Shown: piece by piece, positions 46,702 through 58,053 of the stretch
Position numbering within the stretch: the stretch's first letter is position 1
Layout of the letters: each line of letters opens with the position of its first letter
Assembly (NCBI GenBank): GCA_013423325.1
Contig: BLJB01000180.1
Coordinates: 307,851 to 371,850, forward strand
DNA from: Usnea hakonensis
Lineage: Eukaryota > Ascomycota > Lecanoromycetes > Lecanorales > Parmeliaceae
Length of the DNA: 64,000 nucleotides
Direction of reading: 5' to 3'
Translations under genes and position numbers: made by a program
The notes under the pieces: generated by a model
What the model saw: only the letters and a program-made list of their open reading frames with translations
Databases searched by the model: none
What the model was told of the DNA's origin: nothing

Positions 46702-46980
46702 CTAACCTCGACTTTCCCTCCACTCGTCCTCGTTGCTGCTGTCCCATTTTGGTGCCTGATCGAACACCCCCGGATTCTCCCGCTCGTATTTCTCGATCCG
46801 CTCCGTTATCACTCGCTCGAATTCGTCCTCGCGCGCCTGTTTTGCCTGCGCCCATCGCCGCGCCTGCGCTTCTTGGATGGCGGGCGGTTCGGGGAAGGTC
46901 TTGACCAGGAAGTTGAAGACGAGGAATCCGCCAGGGAAGAAGATGTAGGGGTTCCCGAGGCGGAGCCAGGAGGGTAGCAT
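46702..46980 (-). CDS. Small single-pass membrane protein, 92 aa
   Basis: The short frame starts MLPSWLRLGNPYIFFPGGFLV, giving a membrane helix at about residues 10-28, then a charged helical region (ARRWAQAKQAREDEFERVITERIEKYERENPG). Composition and start context look like a real conserved small protein, possibly mitochondrial or ER. I do not recognise a family. The stop lies only 29 bases upstream of the ACL4 ATG on the same strand. Its start is 157 bases from the divergent GIR2 start. Confidence 0.7.
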   Translation of the reverse strand: MLPSWLRLGNPYIFFPGGFLVFNFLVKTFPEPPAIQEAQARRWAQAKQAREDEFERVITERIEKYERENPGVFDQAPKWDSSNEDEWRESRG

Positions 46981-47137
46981 TGTGAAGATGGAGGTAGGAT
47001 GGAAGAGTTGAAGTGGATGGAAAGCTTGGCGCTAAGCGAGGGGATTTTCCTGCTTTTTCAGCCTTATGAGCGGAGGATTCTACGGGTGGTAAGGTTTTGT
47101 TTGAGAAGGTGATTCTGGGATTTGTCGAGATGGAAAG
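46981..47137. promoter_or_regulatory. Compact bidirectional promoter region
   Basis: 157 bases separate the divergent ATGs of the small membrane protein (minus) and GIR2 (plus). Confidence 0.5.
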
Positions 47138-47937
47138 ATGGGTCGTGAGGAGCAGATTGAGGAACGAGAGGTCCTTGATTCAATCTTTCCCGATGAGATT
47201 ACTGGTCAGTATCCCTCGCCTAGGTCTGATGAGGAAGATTGCTGACTTTTCCTTGCACAAGATATCTCAGACACATCCTACCGCATCTCCATAGCATTGG
47301 ATGTCCCCGGTCAAGATGAAGAAGCGGAAACTCGTACCTCGTCCTCTGCCGTGATAATATTGACGCAAAGCTGATTTGTCCGCCATCAGCAACCCTCATC
47401 CTCACAGTCGCAAACCCCGAAACCTACCCTGATATCGCCCCCAACCTCGACATCACCTTCCCCCAAAATGCGCCTCGTATACCTCAGCTATCACTACCAG
47501 AAGACAAACCACATCTACTCTCGTCCATCGACGAAACGATCACCGAGTCCCTGGGTCAGGCAATGATATTCACCCTCATCAGCGCGCTGAAGGAGAGTGC
47601 GGAGCAATTGATTCGCGAGAGATTGGACGAGGCGCAGGCGGAGAAGGATCAAGAGGCTGCCAAGGCTGAAGAAGTGGAGAATGCAAAATTTCATGGGGAA
47701 GCTGTCACGAGAGACAGTTTCCTGGCGTGGAGGGCGAGGTTTAGAGGGGAGATGGAGAGGGAGGAGGAGGAGAAGAGGAGGGTGGAGGAAGAGGGTAAAT
47801 CGAGAAAGGTGAAGATTGAGGAGGGAAAGATGACTGGGAGGGAGCTGTGGGAGAGGGGGCTTGTGGGAAAGGTGGAAGAGGAGGATGGAGAGGAGGATGC
47901 TTTGAAAGGGGTGGAGGGATTGAAAGTTGGGGATTGA
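47138..47937 (+). CDS. GIR2: RWD-domain protein GIR2, 228 aa
   Basis: Exons 47138-47204, 47262-47333 and 47390-47937, introns of 57 and 56 nt in phase 1. The N-terminal RWD domain reads MGREEQIEEREVLDSIFPDE, then SDTSYRISIALDVP, PTLILTVANPETYPDIAP, LDITFP and SLPEDKPHLL. The C-terminal half is a charged helix with Glu/Lys runs, and FLAWRARFRGEMEREEEE and MTGRELWERGL are conserved in the Gir2/RWDD1 family. Gir2 binds the DRG GTPase Rbg2 and competes with Gcn2 for Gcn1, linking to translation control. Length and domain order fit well. Confidence 0.92.
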
Positions 47938-48356
47938 GATGTATGGAATGATGTGTAGTACGATTTCAAGCTAAGAGGTAATATTCCGTCCTTATCAATT
48001 AGATCAGTCGAGAACTCAGGAGAATTGCCCTATACGAAGGCCAAGTTTCGCCCTTCAACATCTAATCTTCCAGGACAACAGCAGGAATTTTACCCCAAAT
48101 GGATGCCTGAAATGTTCAGTGTATCGCTCATACTCTCACTAAGTCTTAGCAGTCACTTCGTTGCCAACGACCTGAAGATTGTTTATTCTGAAAGAATTGG
48201 ATAACAATATTTACTGACAGCATACTATTCTCGCTCATGCATGCATGCTATTGTTTCGGTAGATGTTGAACAAAATACTATCTCGAAATTCTCCATTCAA
48301 ACACACGACATCAACTCCGACAGTACTCATAGCTGGATGCCATGGGCGTTTGAGAT
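47938..48356. other. Intergenic, no gene seen
   Basis: Convergent gap between GIR2 and the F-box gene; only 3' ends expected. Confidence 0.5.
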
Positions 48357-50208
48357 TTAGTACGAAGGTACGGTAAAATGATTCCATCCGTGAGTGCATG
48401 CTGGTCTCTTCTTCTCGATCCCGTCATGCGACTTCCAGAATGCAGTGGGCCCCGCTGGGCCATGCTCATCAAAGTCTTTGTCGAACCAGAAGCCCAGGAC
48501 GCCACGAGCAGACTGGGGGCCTCCGATTTGAATACCTTCGCTCCGCCATCTTTCCTCACTTCGCAACGCAATTAGGCTTGGAATCATCATTCAAAGAGGT
48601 GAAAGTACTTACCCTTGGAAGACAGAAAAAGTTGTCCACCTGACCTCACCTTCTGGTGTCATTTTCACAACGCCTGACAGTGGTTAGCTCAGTCTCGTGG
48701 GCCAAGAGGTGGATGTTACCTTTGATCTTGGAGTTCGCGTTAGCATCCCATGAGGGCCTGATCGACGAGGATGTGCCATTAAAGCGAACGACCGGAAGTT
48801 GCTGGCCATCACCTTCACCTGGCTCTTCAATCTTCGTGACCTTAATCTTCATGGTGATCAAGCGAGTAGCTTCCTCAATATCGATGGGTCTGCGTGGCTG
48901 ATCATGCGTCGGCTGTTCATTACCAAAATTGAAATCATAGAGCTCGGTATAGTCAAGAAAACAGACAACGCGCATCCAGGTTCCGGTGACGTTGTACGGA
49001 TCTTGCGCGTCCAACGGTAAAGAAGGTTCCATTGGCAAAGACTGGGGAGGCGAGGTGAAGCTATGAGGTGTTGCACCAACCCAGGGAGACTCTTGCAGCT
49101 CCAGCACGTCCTCATACTGGCGATGAATATCGATTGACCGCCTCAAGTTGTAGTCTAATATGATCATGATAGCTTCAAGCTTCTCCCAGTCCACGGTCTG
49201 TAACCCATCATCGAAGAACGGACCCCAGAATGTTCCGTTCTCTGTGTGCTGCCTGAGATCGTAAACTCGGGATCGAGCGTAGGGGTGAATATCTGCAGTG
49301 TCGTTACGCAGAGGGTAGCGGGGTGGTGAGCTCTCGCAAGTCTTGCGGACCGTCCCGATTGGAACTCCATATAGGCAATGAAGTTTGGCGCTAAGCTGCT
49401 TGTCGTACGACTTTGGTCTCTGTGATGGATTTTTCGGCTTCACGTCATCGAATTCCGCAAACGCCGGGATGTGGTTGATGCCTGCATTCCTGGTGCCGGA
49501 GGCGTAGGATGATAGACCTTCCATGTCTGGAAACCGCGATGCAAGTTCTGCTATCACCTCTGCATCAAAGGATTTTGATGTAGGGCTGTCATGCAGAGAT
49601 TTGAGTTGCTCTTCTGTGAGCGAAGTTGCAATGTCTCTACGCAGCCTTGTTGTAGACAAATTTCCCCATGACTCTGCCCTGGCCCATTCAAACAGTGACG
49701 AGTTGCAAAGGAAGACATTGACATTTTGTTGCTTCTGGAAAAGCTTCGTAAGGAAAGGCAGGTTTAGGGAAGCTTGAGAGCCTGTGGGGGTGTTGGTCAA
49801 GAGATGTTGAATCATTGCCGTTATAGTCTCCAAGTGGGATAGCTACTACCCTATCAGCATGTTGAAGCTCCAAGAGACGAAAGAATGCAATACCTTGAGA
49901 GTATCGTCACTCGATTCGAGGATCTTCTGGAAGTCGACCAGCTTTCGTAATTCAGGGCCCCAGTCGGGATTCTCCGCTTGAGGGATTGCATCCTGTATTT
50001 GCGGCTAGAGTCATTATCGATAAGGAAGATGAGCGGGACAATGCCATACGAAAGTCTTGAGATACATCTCCTTGTGGAGCAGGTGGTTGTCCTTTATGAA
50101 GTTGTTGAGAGCGCGGCAACAGCATAGTGCTGCGAGGTCTTGTGGTTCAGTATTACTAATGATGCTGTGCAAGACCTCGTGAGGCAAATCAAGAAGACTG
50201 TTAGTCAT
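48357..50208 (-). CDS. F-box protein, 547 aa
   Basis: Five exons: 50208-50050, 49992-49894, 49842-48720, 48673-48613 and 48558-48357, introns of 46-57 nt, all phases consistent. The N-terminal F-box is LLDLPHEVLHSIISNTEPQD with LAALCCCRALN. Later come AYxLRQ-like RVYDLRQHTENGTFWGPF, a conserved MRVVCFLDYTELYDFN strand, and the C-terminus WTTFSVFQG then RWRSEGIQIGGPQSARGVLGFWFDKDFDEHGPAGPTAFWK (split by the last intron), typical of a conserved fungal F-box family. Such proteins are substrate adaptors for SCF ubiquitin ligases; the target is unknown. An upstream in-frame ATG at 50241 would add 11 residues. Confidence 0.9.
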
Positions 50209-51113
50209 TTCTGTCGTTGCTATTGTTCTTGTGCATATCATCTGTGGGTAGAGTGGGAAAGAGAAGATGATGAATTGAAGCTGGGAGGAGTAGTGGTGGG
50301 ACCGATGATGATAGATGATGATACCTCCGGATAATCTGCCGGATTTAGCCCACCTAGGCCCGAACTCATCTCCGGCACTAATGCGGGTACTTTACTACTT
50401 CAGGTAATAAGTAATAACAGTACGGTACCATACCACCATACCTTCCGAGGCGGCGGTGCAGGATTTGCGTTGTTAAAAGAAGAAACAGTAAGAAGTTGAC
50501 TCACTGTCTTCTAAAGAAGCATAAGGTAGTAGGTATTGTTGTAAGATAGACCCTAATCGCGACCTCTAGGACGGAGACGAAATGGCCAATTATAGCAACA
50601 CTACCCCTTTCATATGGGCAGTACCATACCTCTTACACCTCATGCTCTCCCATGACCAAGTGCTTTACAGTCTAACCATCTGAACTGAGGGTCAGGTTAT
50701 CGGTAAGATGGGTATGCATCTTACTGATATCTGAAAGTGCCCACGGTGCTTTATCTAGCTTGCAACTCTATCTCATAGTCTTTCTAGAGCCGGGGCAGAC
50801 AGTCCCGCATACCTTTTCTCGCGGCTTCCACATCACCACCCTGTATGAGTACTTAAATCTTTTGGTGGCGGATTGGTAAGATCAGTATGCTCTAGCTTCT
50901 AGTTTGATTCGTCCGCCAGCCCGGTCAATACCCGCCATGCGTGGGACTCGCGACGGCTACAGGCGATCCTTTCACTCCACCATGTCTTATCATCTTTTTC
51001 GGGTTGAACCCAATGCCCTACTTCTCTTTCTTTTCATTCTCTTTACAAGGAAAATGCTTGACCTGACTGTGCAGATGCAAGCCTGCATTGCATGAGAAGA
51101 GGCTGCAAATGCG
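50209..51113. promoter_or_regulatory. Divergent intergenic region, no gene seen
   Basis: About 900 bases between the divergent F-box and four-repeat protein genes. Direct GGTACCATACCACCATACC near 50424 is repetitive but short. No gene or RNA motif found. Confidence 0.45.
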
Positions 51114-53372
51114 ATGCTGTCCGTGATCATATGTCTCAATGCAGCTTTACTTTTCTTGATCCCGATTTCAGCAATACCGGTTTACTCTAGAGCTCTGAAT
51201 CTAGCAACCTCACTGAATGCATACCTTTCCCCACACCCCTTCAACTTGACGAACAAACCCTCAAAACCGCGTCTGTCTGCATGGCCCCATGCTTCATGCT
51301 TCGCCACCAAAATAGGTCTTGATCTCGCCGCGGTAGAGGAAGATTGCGCCAAGGTAATCGACGATGTCATCTCACATCTCGATGGGCTCTATGACAAGCG
51401 AGTTTTTCTCAATCAAAAGTACATGAGTTCGAATGGCCGCTGGGTTTCAGCGCGATGGACCTTTGGTCAATGCACAGTCAGTGCCAGATCAGGACAAAGC
51501 ACTTCGGCTGACCTATTTTCTCTTCACGAGGTCGCCCTGTCTGCTAATATCATCTTGTCAGACTGTGTGACGAGTTATCGGAAGGGTCAAGGTGGATTCA
51601 GACGCATCGGCTCGCCCGAAGCATCGTATAATGTTGTGTTGCAAGGAAGTCTACCAGATGTTGAGGGAAATACAATCAGTGACGCTGACGCGTTGGGCTT
51701 CCCGAGTTCTCAGGATTCCAATCAAATCCTAAGCAACAAACGTGCAATGAATTCTCCGACAAAGTTTCGACCACTACCGTTGGACCCAAGTGTATTGTTG
51801 ATTGAGTCACTATCTCTGTCAAACTTCACGGGAAATCTGAAGGTTAACGTAGAGCACGAAGCTGACTGCTTTCCGCCGGGATCTCCTCTACCTGCGGTCA
51901 ATGGAGAGGACTGCACATGGATTATCAACAACATCATCCTAGCAATGAAGGATCCGTTTCGGGTGCAGACCTGGGGCTATACGGCTGCTGTAGAAAACAA
52001 CGTTTCACTGAAACGGTATCAATGGATATTCAACAACTGCAAGATATCAGTCAGGAATCTAGATCAACAGCAGGTGGATAGTTTTCGCCCAGTAGATGTT
52101 GCAGAAGTGGCCCAGAGGCTTGTTCAGACGTGTGTGACTCAGATGAAAGAACCAATCGGGGGAACTTGTGATATTGGTCGATTGCATCTTCCGAAGACTT
52201 TCTATGTCGTTATGTCGGGCGTCCCTATACTAGGTCGCGGAACCCCAAGCAACAATACTATTCTGTCTCTTCCATCGAATGGACATAGTGCCCTCAAAAG
52301 CAGAGCATCCTTAAACTCGCCAAGAGAACAAGTATCGCCGGTCATACTTCCAGAAGGGTTTAACGAAAGCCATCAAGCTCACTGTTTCGATCCCAGCTTG
52401 TCACCTCCCCTCGAGCCAGCCAATGCGTCGGATTGCAATTTCATCATTAACAACATAATCCTGAGCTTGCCGAACCCAATGCTTGAGCAGACTTTTGGCT
52501 ACACGGATGACGCGGACATCAATCTCTCCATACATGGGAATGGCCAATGGATCTACCAGGATTGCAGGGTATTGATCACAAATAGGCCCAAGACCACCGG
52601 TCGCTTTCGGTTCCTTGACGTGGCTTTGACGGCGCGCCGAGTCATGGAGCAGTGCATTGAGGGGTCCAAGTACGGCTTGGGCGGAACCGCTGAAGTTGGC
52701 GCGCCCAATAGCAGATTCTTCGTGGGCGTCGGCGGAGGCCAAATGGATATCGGGAATGAAACAACAAGCGATTTGGGGTTCCCAATAACTGCCCCATCGT
52801 CATCCAACATAATGTCCGGATCACCGTCAAGATACGGCACCGACCCTGCCGACTTTGCCAAGCGCTCGAGCAAGACCATCGAGGGTTCGCAAGCTAGCAA
52901 TGAGTTCGTACCAAATGTGAGATGTATCACACCTGACATGCCCGCTGCTAGACAGATCGATATCCAGGATTGCGAGGATGTCGCCAAACTACTTCTTAGG
53001 GATCCGAACGTTCTAGTTCCTCGAACGTTTACTACCGAGTCGACTGGGGGTGTCAAAATGCCGTTCGTACGACATTACAACAGCTGCTTTCTCATGGTAG
53101 ATACCAGTTTGGACTTCTCGGTCTCGGAAGTAATCACGTTGCTCAAGGTGGTGTACTGGGCCTCGGTAATCATGCAGAGGTGCGTCTCCGGGATAGGGCA
53201 GAGCTTTGGGGGCCTTTCTCAGATGGATAAGGATAGACGCATATTCGTGAGCGTCACGGGCGTGGATCCGTCGTTTGTGGGAGATGACTTGGCAGGGCTG
53301 TCGAATCAGAGTTCGTCTGCGATCGGTTTGGAGAATGCTACCACGCAGATAGTCGATCTTGGACAGAGTTGA
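51114..53372 (+). CDS. Secreted protein with four copies of one domain, 752 aa
   Basis: Single exon. A hydrophobic signal peptide (MLSVIICLNAALLFLIPISAIP) precedes four homologous domains at about residues 59-185, 249-370, 422-545 and 602-725. Each has an early Cys, a DC(x)3I(I/V) motif (EEDCAKVIDD, GEDCTWIINN, ASDCNFIINN, IQDCEDVAKL), a strand ending in C after W or Y (RWTFGQC, QWIFNNC, QWIYQDC, HYNSCFL), a D-V-A helix, a late Cys and a glycine pair (GQGGFRRIG, IGGTCDIG, LGGTAEVG, FGGLSQMD). The four Cys probably form two disulfides per unit. Linkers are Ser/Asn-rich. No catalytic motif is visible. I have seen this domain style in fungal secreted proteins but know no name or function. Confidence 0.85.
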   Translation: MLSVIICLNAALLFLIPISAIPVYSRALNLATSLNAYLSPHPFNLTNKPSKPRLSAWPHASCFATKIGLDLAAVEEDCAKVIDDVISHLDGLYDKRVFLNQKYMSSNGRWVSARWTFGQCTVSARSGQSTSADLFSLHEVALSANIILSDCVTSYRKGQGGFRRIGSPEASYNVVLQGSLPDVEGNTISDADALGFPSSQDSNQILSNKRAMNSPTKFRPLPLDPSVLLIESLSLSNFTGNLKVNVEHEADCFPPGSPLPAVNGEDCTWIINNIILAMKDPFRVQTWGYTAAVENNVSLKRYQWIFNNCKISVRNLDQQQVDSFRPVDVAEVAQRLVQTCVTQMKEPIGGTCDIGRLHLPKTFYVVMSGVPILGRGTPSNNTILSLPSNGHSALKSRASLNSPREQVSPVILPEGFNESHQAHCFDPSLSPPLEPANASDCNFIINNIILSLPNPMLEQTFGYTDDADINLSIHGNGQWIYQDCRVLITNRPKTTGRFRFLDVALTARRVMEQCIEGSKYGLGGTAEVGAPNSRFFVGVGGGQMDIGNETTSDLGFPITAPSSSNIMSGSPSRYGTDPADFAKRSSKTIEGSQASNEFVPNVRCITPDMPAARQIDIQDCEDVAKLLLRDPNVLVPRTFTTESTGGVKMPFVRHYNSCFLMVDTSLDFSVSEVITLLKVVYWASVIMQRCVSGIGQSFGGLSQMDKDRRIFVSVTGVDPSFVGDDLAGLSNQSSSAIGLENATTQIVDLGQS

Positions 53373-55521
53373 AGCACGGTGACGGTTGGCAAAAAGGAGA
53401 CAAACAATTCGACGTATATATAGACTCGAGTCCCTCGTCACTGAGCAACGAGATTTTGTAATCATTTTATTCGAGGAAGAAGGGCCAAAAAGAAGAAAAG
53501 AAACGCAGTTTCCGGCTCCAAGGAAATAAGTCCCTCCGCTAGGCCGCTAGCAGTTAGCTTGCCATGTACATAGATTTGTCTCATACCTTAGTAAGTAGTT
53601 TCCACACCACGAAATCTACTTTACTGTCACAGTGTCTACCTACTTGTAGACGCTAAAAATGTCAATACTTGGCGTGAAGATTCCTATCAGAAAGTAGCGC
53701 CACAGACGCACAGCGGGACGGCCATTCATCCCGCACCAATCAGCCTTCTCGCTACAGCCAAGCCACTTCCAATAGATATGGAGCTCGTGGATCATGAGAA
53801 GGATTTGCAATGGATCTGAAATGACGGGGATGTCATTTTTGTTGGTTTTTGTGGGCAATTGTCAAGAGACGGCATTTGCTCTCCGTGGAGAGGCCGGATT
53901 ATCGTTGTTCCGGGAGTGTTTTTCCATTATTCTACGAACAAGCAGTCAACCCACTACAAATCACCTTGTTTCGTAACACTATCCGCCAGATCAGCAACTC
54001 GGCTCGGCTGGTAGTAGGATAAGTAACCCGGCTTGGCTAATAGCAGGATAAGCAGGATGAGCAACTCCCAAATTTATAAGTAAGCCCCCCGAAAGTATGC
54101 CCTAAAGTAGGCCCTAAAGTAGGCTCTATAGTACTTACCTTAGGGTCGTCCGTAGTACCGGCAACTACAACATACGCCCGCGGAGAAATCGCCTGAAACC
54201 CACATACTCGTCATCGTACTCAGATCCTTCCCGTCGCTACGTCGATCTTTCTTTTTTCTTCAAAAGCCGAATTACTAGGATTCTACGTATTTCTTGCTAT
54301 TAGCTAAATGCGCCCGGGTTAGAATCATGATTACAGAGGATATAGCGAATAGCCTACTGAGAGCATCTGTTACGGACTTCTGGGACCTTCACCATGACGC
54401 AACAGCGATACAGGTAGGTTTCTGACTAATCAGCAAAAAGGAAACGGACATGGCAACAGCCAACGACACAGGTCAGCGCCCCCGCAGACAGGTGAAGTCG
54501 AGCTGCGTCGGAATGGCGCTTGTGCAATGCTGTAGTTGGGTTTTCCCGTTCCTTTTTTTCCTCCGATTCAAATTAAGCGTGGAAAATACACAGCTAATTC
54601 ACAAGCGTTAGCGCCTATCAATATACCTTTAGTATCAGGTAGTTCCTTTAGGGATCGGAGCACCTGCCAAATCTGTCTTCAAAGATCACTTCGTCGATGC
54701 TCGGTCGCCACTGTTGACTACATTCAAAGTCGCCTACGTCAACCTCAGCGGGTATGATGGAGCTGACTTTCTCTATTCGTGTGGGTGACGAACGGCAAAT
54801 GGTGATTCATTAGAGAACAGTGTGTGTAAACTCAAAGCTGCAACCACTTTCTGGAAAGGAAACCTCATACTGGGATGGCACTAAGGACTCATTCTTCAGC
54901 GCCTTCCACGGTCCATTGCTTTTTGTCCTTTCACACGGGTTGGGATTACTCCTTTAGAGATCCATCGTCCTCAGTGGCTTTCACCGCTTGTGCCGAGAAG
55001 TACTAGTCTTCAAATATTGAATGTTCTCCACGATTTTTCGAAACAGGATCAGCCAGCTGGCATAGCGCTGGTGCATTTTCCTAAGAAATGGCTGGGTCAC
55101 ATCTGACTGTATTTGTCACATGGGATGGTTCGTTGGTGACGGGTGCGGTCCATTTTTGATGCCCTAGAGTTTGTCTTCACATCCATTGTTTCTTAACTTA
55201 TGACGTGTTCCACTTGGTGAGCGAGCTCTAGACAACCACGATGATAGTCTAGTAGCTATTACGTGCTCAATAAGATAACCACTATCCTTTCCTCGGCAGA
55301 TCCGGCACTGGAATCTCGCTCAAATGGACCTGAAGCATCGTAGTCCGGAGACCTGCAAAGTTTTGGCTAAACAAGCTATTTGACCGAGTCTTCGTACCTT
55401 CTCGGTCATGCGATGTATAAGAAGAGCACCGTGGACGACAACTCCTTCTCAACTTTCAATCTACTCATCCTCAAATTACAGCCTACCTACAAGCTCTCGT
55501 TACATATAATTACGTACCAAG
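53373..55521. other. Long intergenic stretch, no gene seen
   Basis: 2.1 kb with only short frames. Around 53995-54125 two degenerate direct repeats occur: CGGCT(C/T)GGCT...AGCAGGATAAG units, and CCCTAAAGTAGG units. The stretch 54240-54360 is rather AT-rich. No tRNA or transposon domain recognised. Confidence 0.5.
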
Positions 55522-56161
55522 ATGAAGACCTGGGCTTTCCTCACGGCTTTAGCTATCAGCCAACTCAACGTCGCCTACTGCAAGACAACAGAGTTCAACG
55601 CGACTGTAAGGCATTATAATCTCGCAACCTTCGCAGAGTATGCTGAAACATCTACAGTTCGACACTCTTGTCGGCCTGCCTGAAGAAGGACGTCTTAGCC
55701 CTGTGGGCATCTACCTCAACATCTCTTTCCCATCCTTCGACATCAGTGACCCTGCTCTAGCTGTCGCTGGTGTTCTCCCGGAGTCAAAACCGAATGATGT
55801 ATTCGGGGCCGGCACAGCATCCAGTCCTGCAGAAATGACAATATCATACCCAGGTTCAAAAGTCAAATCATTGGCTCTGACTAGCACCTACTACGGGTGT
55901 GAGACCAATCTACGTCAAGCGGCCGCCTCCATTCCACAGAACTGCACCATCACGGCAACAGGTTACAAAGCAGGGGTATCGAATACCGTCGTTGCAGTTA
56001 GAGTATTTACGTACACAGTCCCGGAGCTGGTAACAACGGCTCCCCTGGCTTTTGGCACGTTTGGATCGGCTTTCACGGACTTGCAGACGGTTACATTTGT
56101 GTCGGAACCGGCGAATCTCGATTTCCACTTGGACAATATTGTTGGGACTAAAGTGACTTGA
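55522..56161 (+). CDS. Small secreted protein, 195 aa
   Basis: Exons 55522-55605 and 55658-56161, intron 52 nt in phase 0. The signal peptide is MKTWAFLTALAISQLNVAYC. The mature part reads FDTLVGLPEEGRLSPVGIYLNISFPSFDI, GVLPESKPNDVFGAG, SLALTSTYYGCETN and QNCTITATGYKAG, ending EPANLDFHLDNIVGTKVT. Two Cys (CETN and NCTI) could form one disulfide. The strand-rich pattern and terminal FHLDNI recall secreted lectin- or carbohydrate-binding-like fungal proteins, but I assign no family. The stop is 93 bases from the LTR element, a setting known for fungal effector-like genes. Confidence 0.78.
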
Positions 56162-56254
56162 TGCTGGGCTGATGGATTGGCTCGTGGAGCTGTTTGCTCG
56201 AGCCTGGGTGGAGAATAAACTGATTGAGATTATAATGTTCTGCGACCAGACTGC

Positions 56255-56421
56255 TGTTAGGACACAAGGCACACCTTCAACATATACATTCCTTTGACAC
56301 TAGCCTAGCCTTGGTATGGGGTATAAATACCTCTTCTTGTACGAGTACACAGATCTTCCTTCCTTAGCTTTTATATCTTATTACTATATCTACATTAACT
56401 ATGTCTGTGTCGACCCTAAGA
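56255..56421 (+). repeat. 5' LTR of TRIM-like element
   Basis: 167 bp, TGTTAGGACACAAGGC to GACCCTAAGA. Contains GGTATAAATACC, a TATA-like promoter core. By eye roughly 80-85 percent identical to the 3' copy, many differences being C/T. Confidence 0.85.
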
Positions 56422-57007
56422 TTATATTAAAGCTCCGTCTTCTATACGATAATAGTTCTCTCACGCCAGAAGAAGCGGCGCACCAAAACCCCCAAAAACA
56501 CAAAACCCAAATCGTGAGCCTAATACAAGAGCAGTCACAATCGAAAGACCTCTTTCTTTACTGAGCATGTCGGCAAAACATATTAACCCTGCTTTCTAAA
56601 CGGCATACTTACCGATTTTTTCCCTTTTCCTCCTTCTACGTAAAGGTCATATATATATTGTCAGGCTCTGTCTGCATGGTGGCTACCTAGTGAGACGATC
56701 TATTCTTAATTTGGCTTACGTACTTTGAAGCAGCTTTGGAGTGGCAAATGTGATGGTTTTTTTTTGAATAGATTTGGGTTGTTTGCGACGCTTGGGAAAT
56801 GCTGAGAGTTCTTCTTTACTACTGGGTTTGCGAGGAAGGGGAATTGGATAGTGATGGATGGTAGACTGGTTGTGTGGTTTGAAAGGATTGTTTAAATTAG
56901 TTGGTAGATAAAGGATTTAGGGCGGTCTTTTATCATGATATAAGGTCATGGGGTAAATAGTACACTCTTTTTATAAGTGTTGGGACACCACTTTTCGGAG
57001 GGGGTAA

Positions 57008-57174
57008 TGTTAGGATATAAGGCACACCTTTAATATATATTGATTCCTTTGACACCAGCCTAGCCTTAGCATGGGATATAAATACCTCTTCTTGTATATA
57101 GATCTTCTTTCCTTAGCTTTAATACCTATCTTATCACCATGTCTACATTAACTATATCTGTATCGACCCTAACA
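57008..57174 (+). repeat. 3' LTR of TRIM-like element
   Basis: 167 bp, TGTTAGGATATAAGGC to GACCCTAACA. TATA-like GATATAAATACC retained. Orientation relative to transcription is taken from the purine tract preceding this copy. Confidence 0.85.
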
Positions 57175-57657
57175 ACTGCGGCCATGCTAATCAGTATTGC
57201 TAGGTATGGCATAAGATGCAGCGCTCGATTCGGAGCGATGAGCGCTCGCTCTGCAACCTATATCCAACATATAATCTACTCTGATCCCCCAGCTCACCCA
57301 TTCCACGCCAAGCAGAAGAACCGTGCTTCGCTCTTTTCTAGCTCTCCGGGCTAGAAGATCGGTGAAGCCTTGACTGAAGAATATACGAGCGAGTCTGCTG
57401 TGATGTACAAGGCCGACTATTGAACTCATCATGTGTTTGGATCTGCTAATCAGCTTCGGTATAGCGAGCTGGATGAGAGGAAGTACGTCTGTAGTTGATT
57501 GAAGGTTCATAACTTCATGGCTAGATGGTGAAGTTTTCAAGGTTTAGAGGGTTGCGATGGAGATCTTGAAGATTTAGGGGGTATTATTCAGTTAATCAAT
57601 AAAAAGCAACCGATCAATCGATTGATATGTTAGAGCTAAGGTACTTAATGTTGGATG

Positions 57658-57815
57658 GCCTCAGTCCCTCAGAGCAGCTAGTGCCTGCGGCACCCCTAAG
57701 CCCCTTCGGGTTAGGGCCTTCTGCTTACTACGGAACCTCCTGCCGCCCTCACGGTGCGAAGTCAGCAAATCTAACCCGAAGGGGCTTAGCGAGGCAGATA
57801 CTGAGGGACTGAGGC
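57658..57815. mobile_element. Palindromic MITE-like element, 158 bp
   Basis: Outer inverted repeats 57658-57672 and 57801-57815 are perfect over 15 bp (GCCTCAGTCCCTCAG). Inner inverted repeats 57696-57714 and 57771-57789 are perfect over 19 bp (CTAAGCCCCTTCGGGTTAG). No coding potential. The target duplication is unclear (GGATG left, AATGG right). Size and termini fit a miniature inverted-repeat DNA element. Confidence 0.7.
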
Positions 57816-58053
57816 AATGGCACATCAGTCAAGGCTGATTGTATTACTAAGCCGTAGGGCTGAGAATGAACTTCTGTCGTCATAGTCAATCGGCTAAATC
57901 TCGGCTCTGTCAAATGCGAGCAGGGTTCAGTTTTTGCATTGTTGTACCGTGCTCTCACTATAAACTCCATCTCTCTACCACATAGAGCCGCCTATAGACT
58001 CTGTGAATCAAAAAAAAAACTTGAGGAATATCCTAAAACCTTTTCGCGCCATC

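Larger units (their letters stand above)
56250..57179. mobile_element. TRIM-like non-autonomous LTR retrotransposon with target duplication
   Basis: Two direct 167-bp repeats, 56255-56421 and 57008-57174, both start TGTTAGGA and end CCTAA(C/G)A, giving TGTTA/TAACA-like LTR termini. A 586-bp interior has no reverse transcriptase, integrase or gag. A purine tract (GGAGGGGGTAA) sits just before the 3' LTR. The 5-bp sequence ACTGC flanks the element on both sides (56250-56254 and 57175-57179), a perfect target-site duplication. This is the structure of a terminal-repeat retrotransposon in miniature. Confidence 0.85.
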
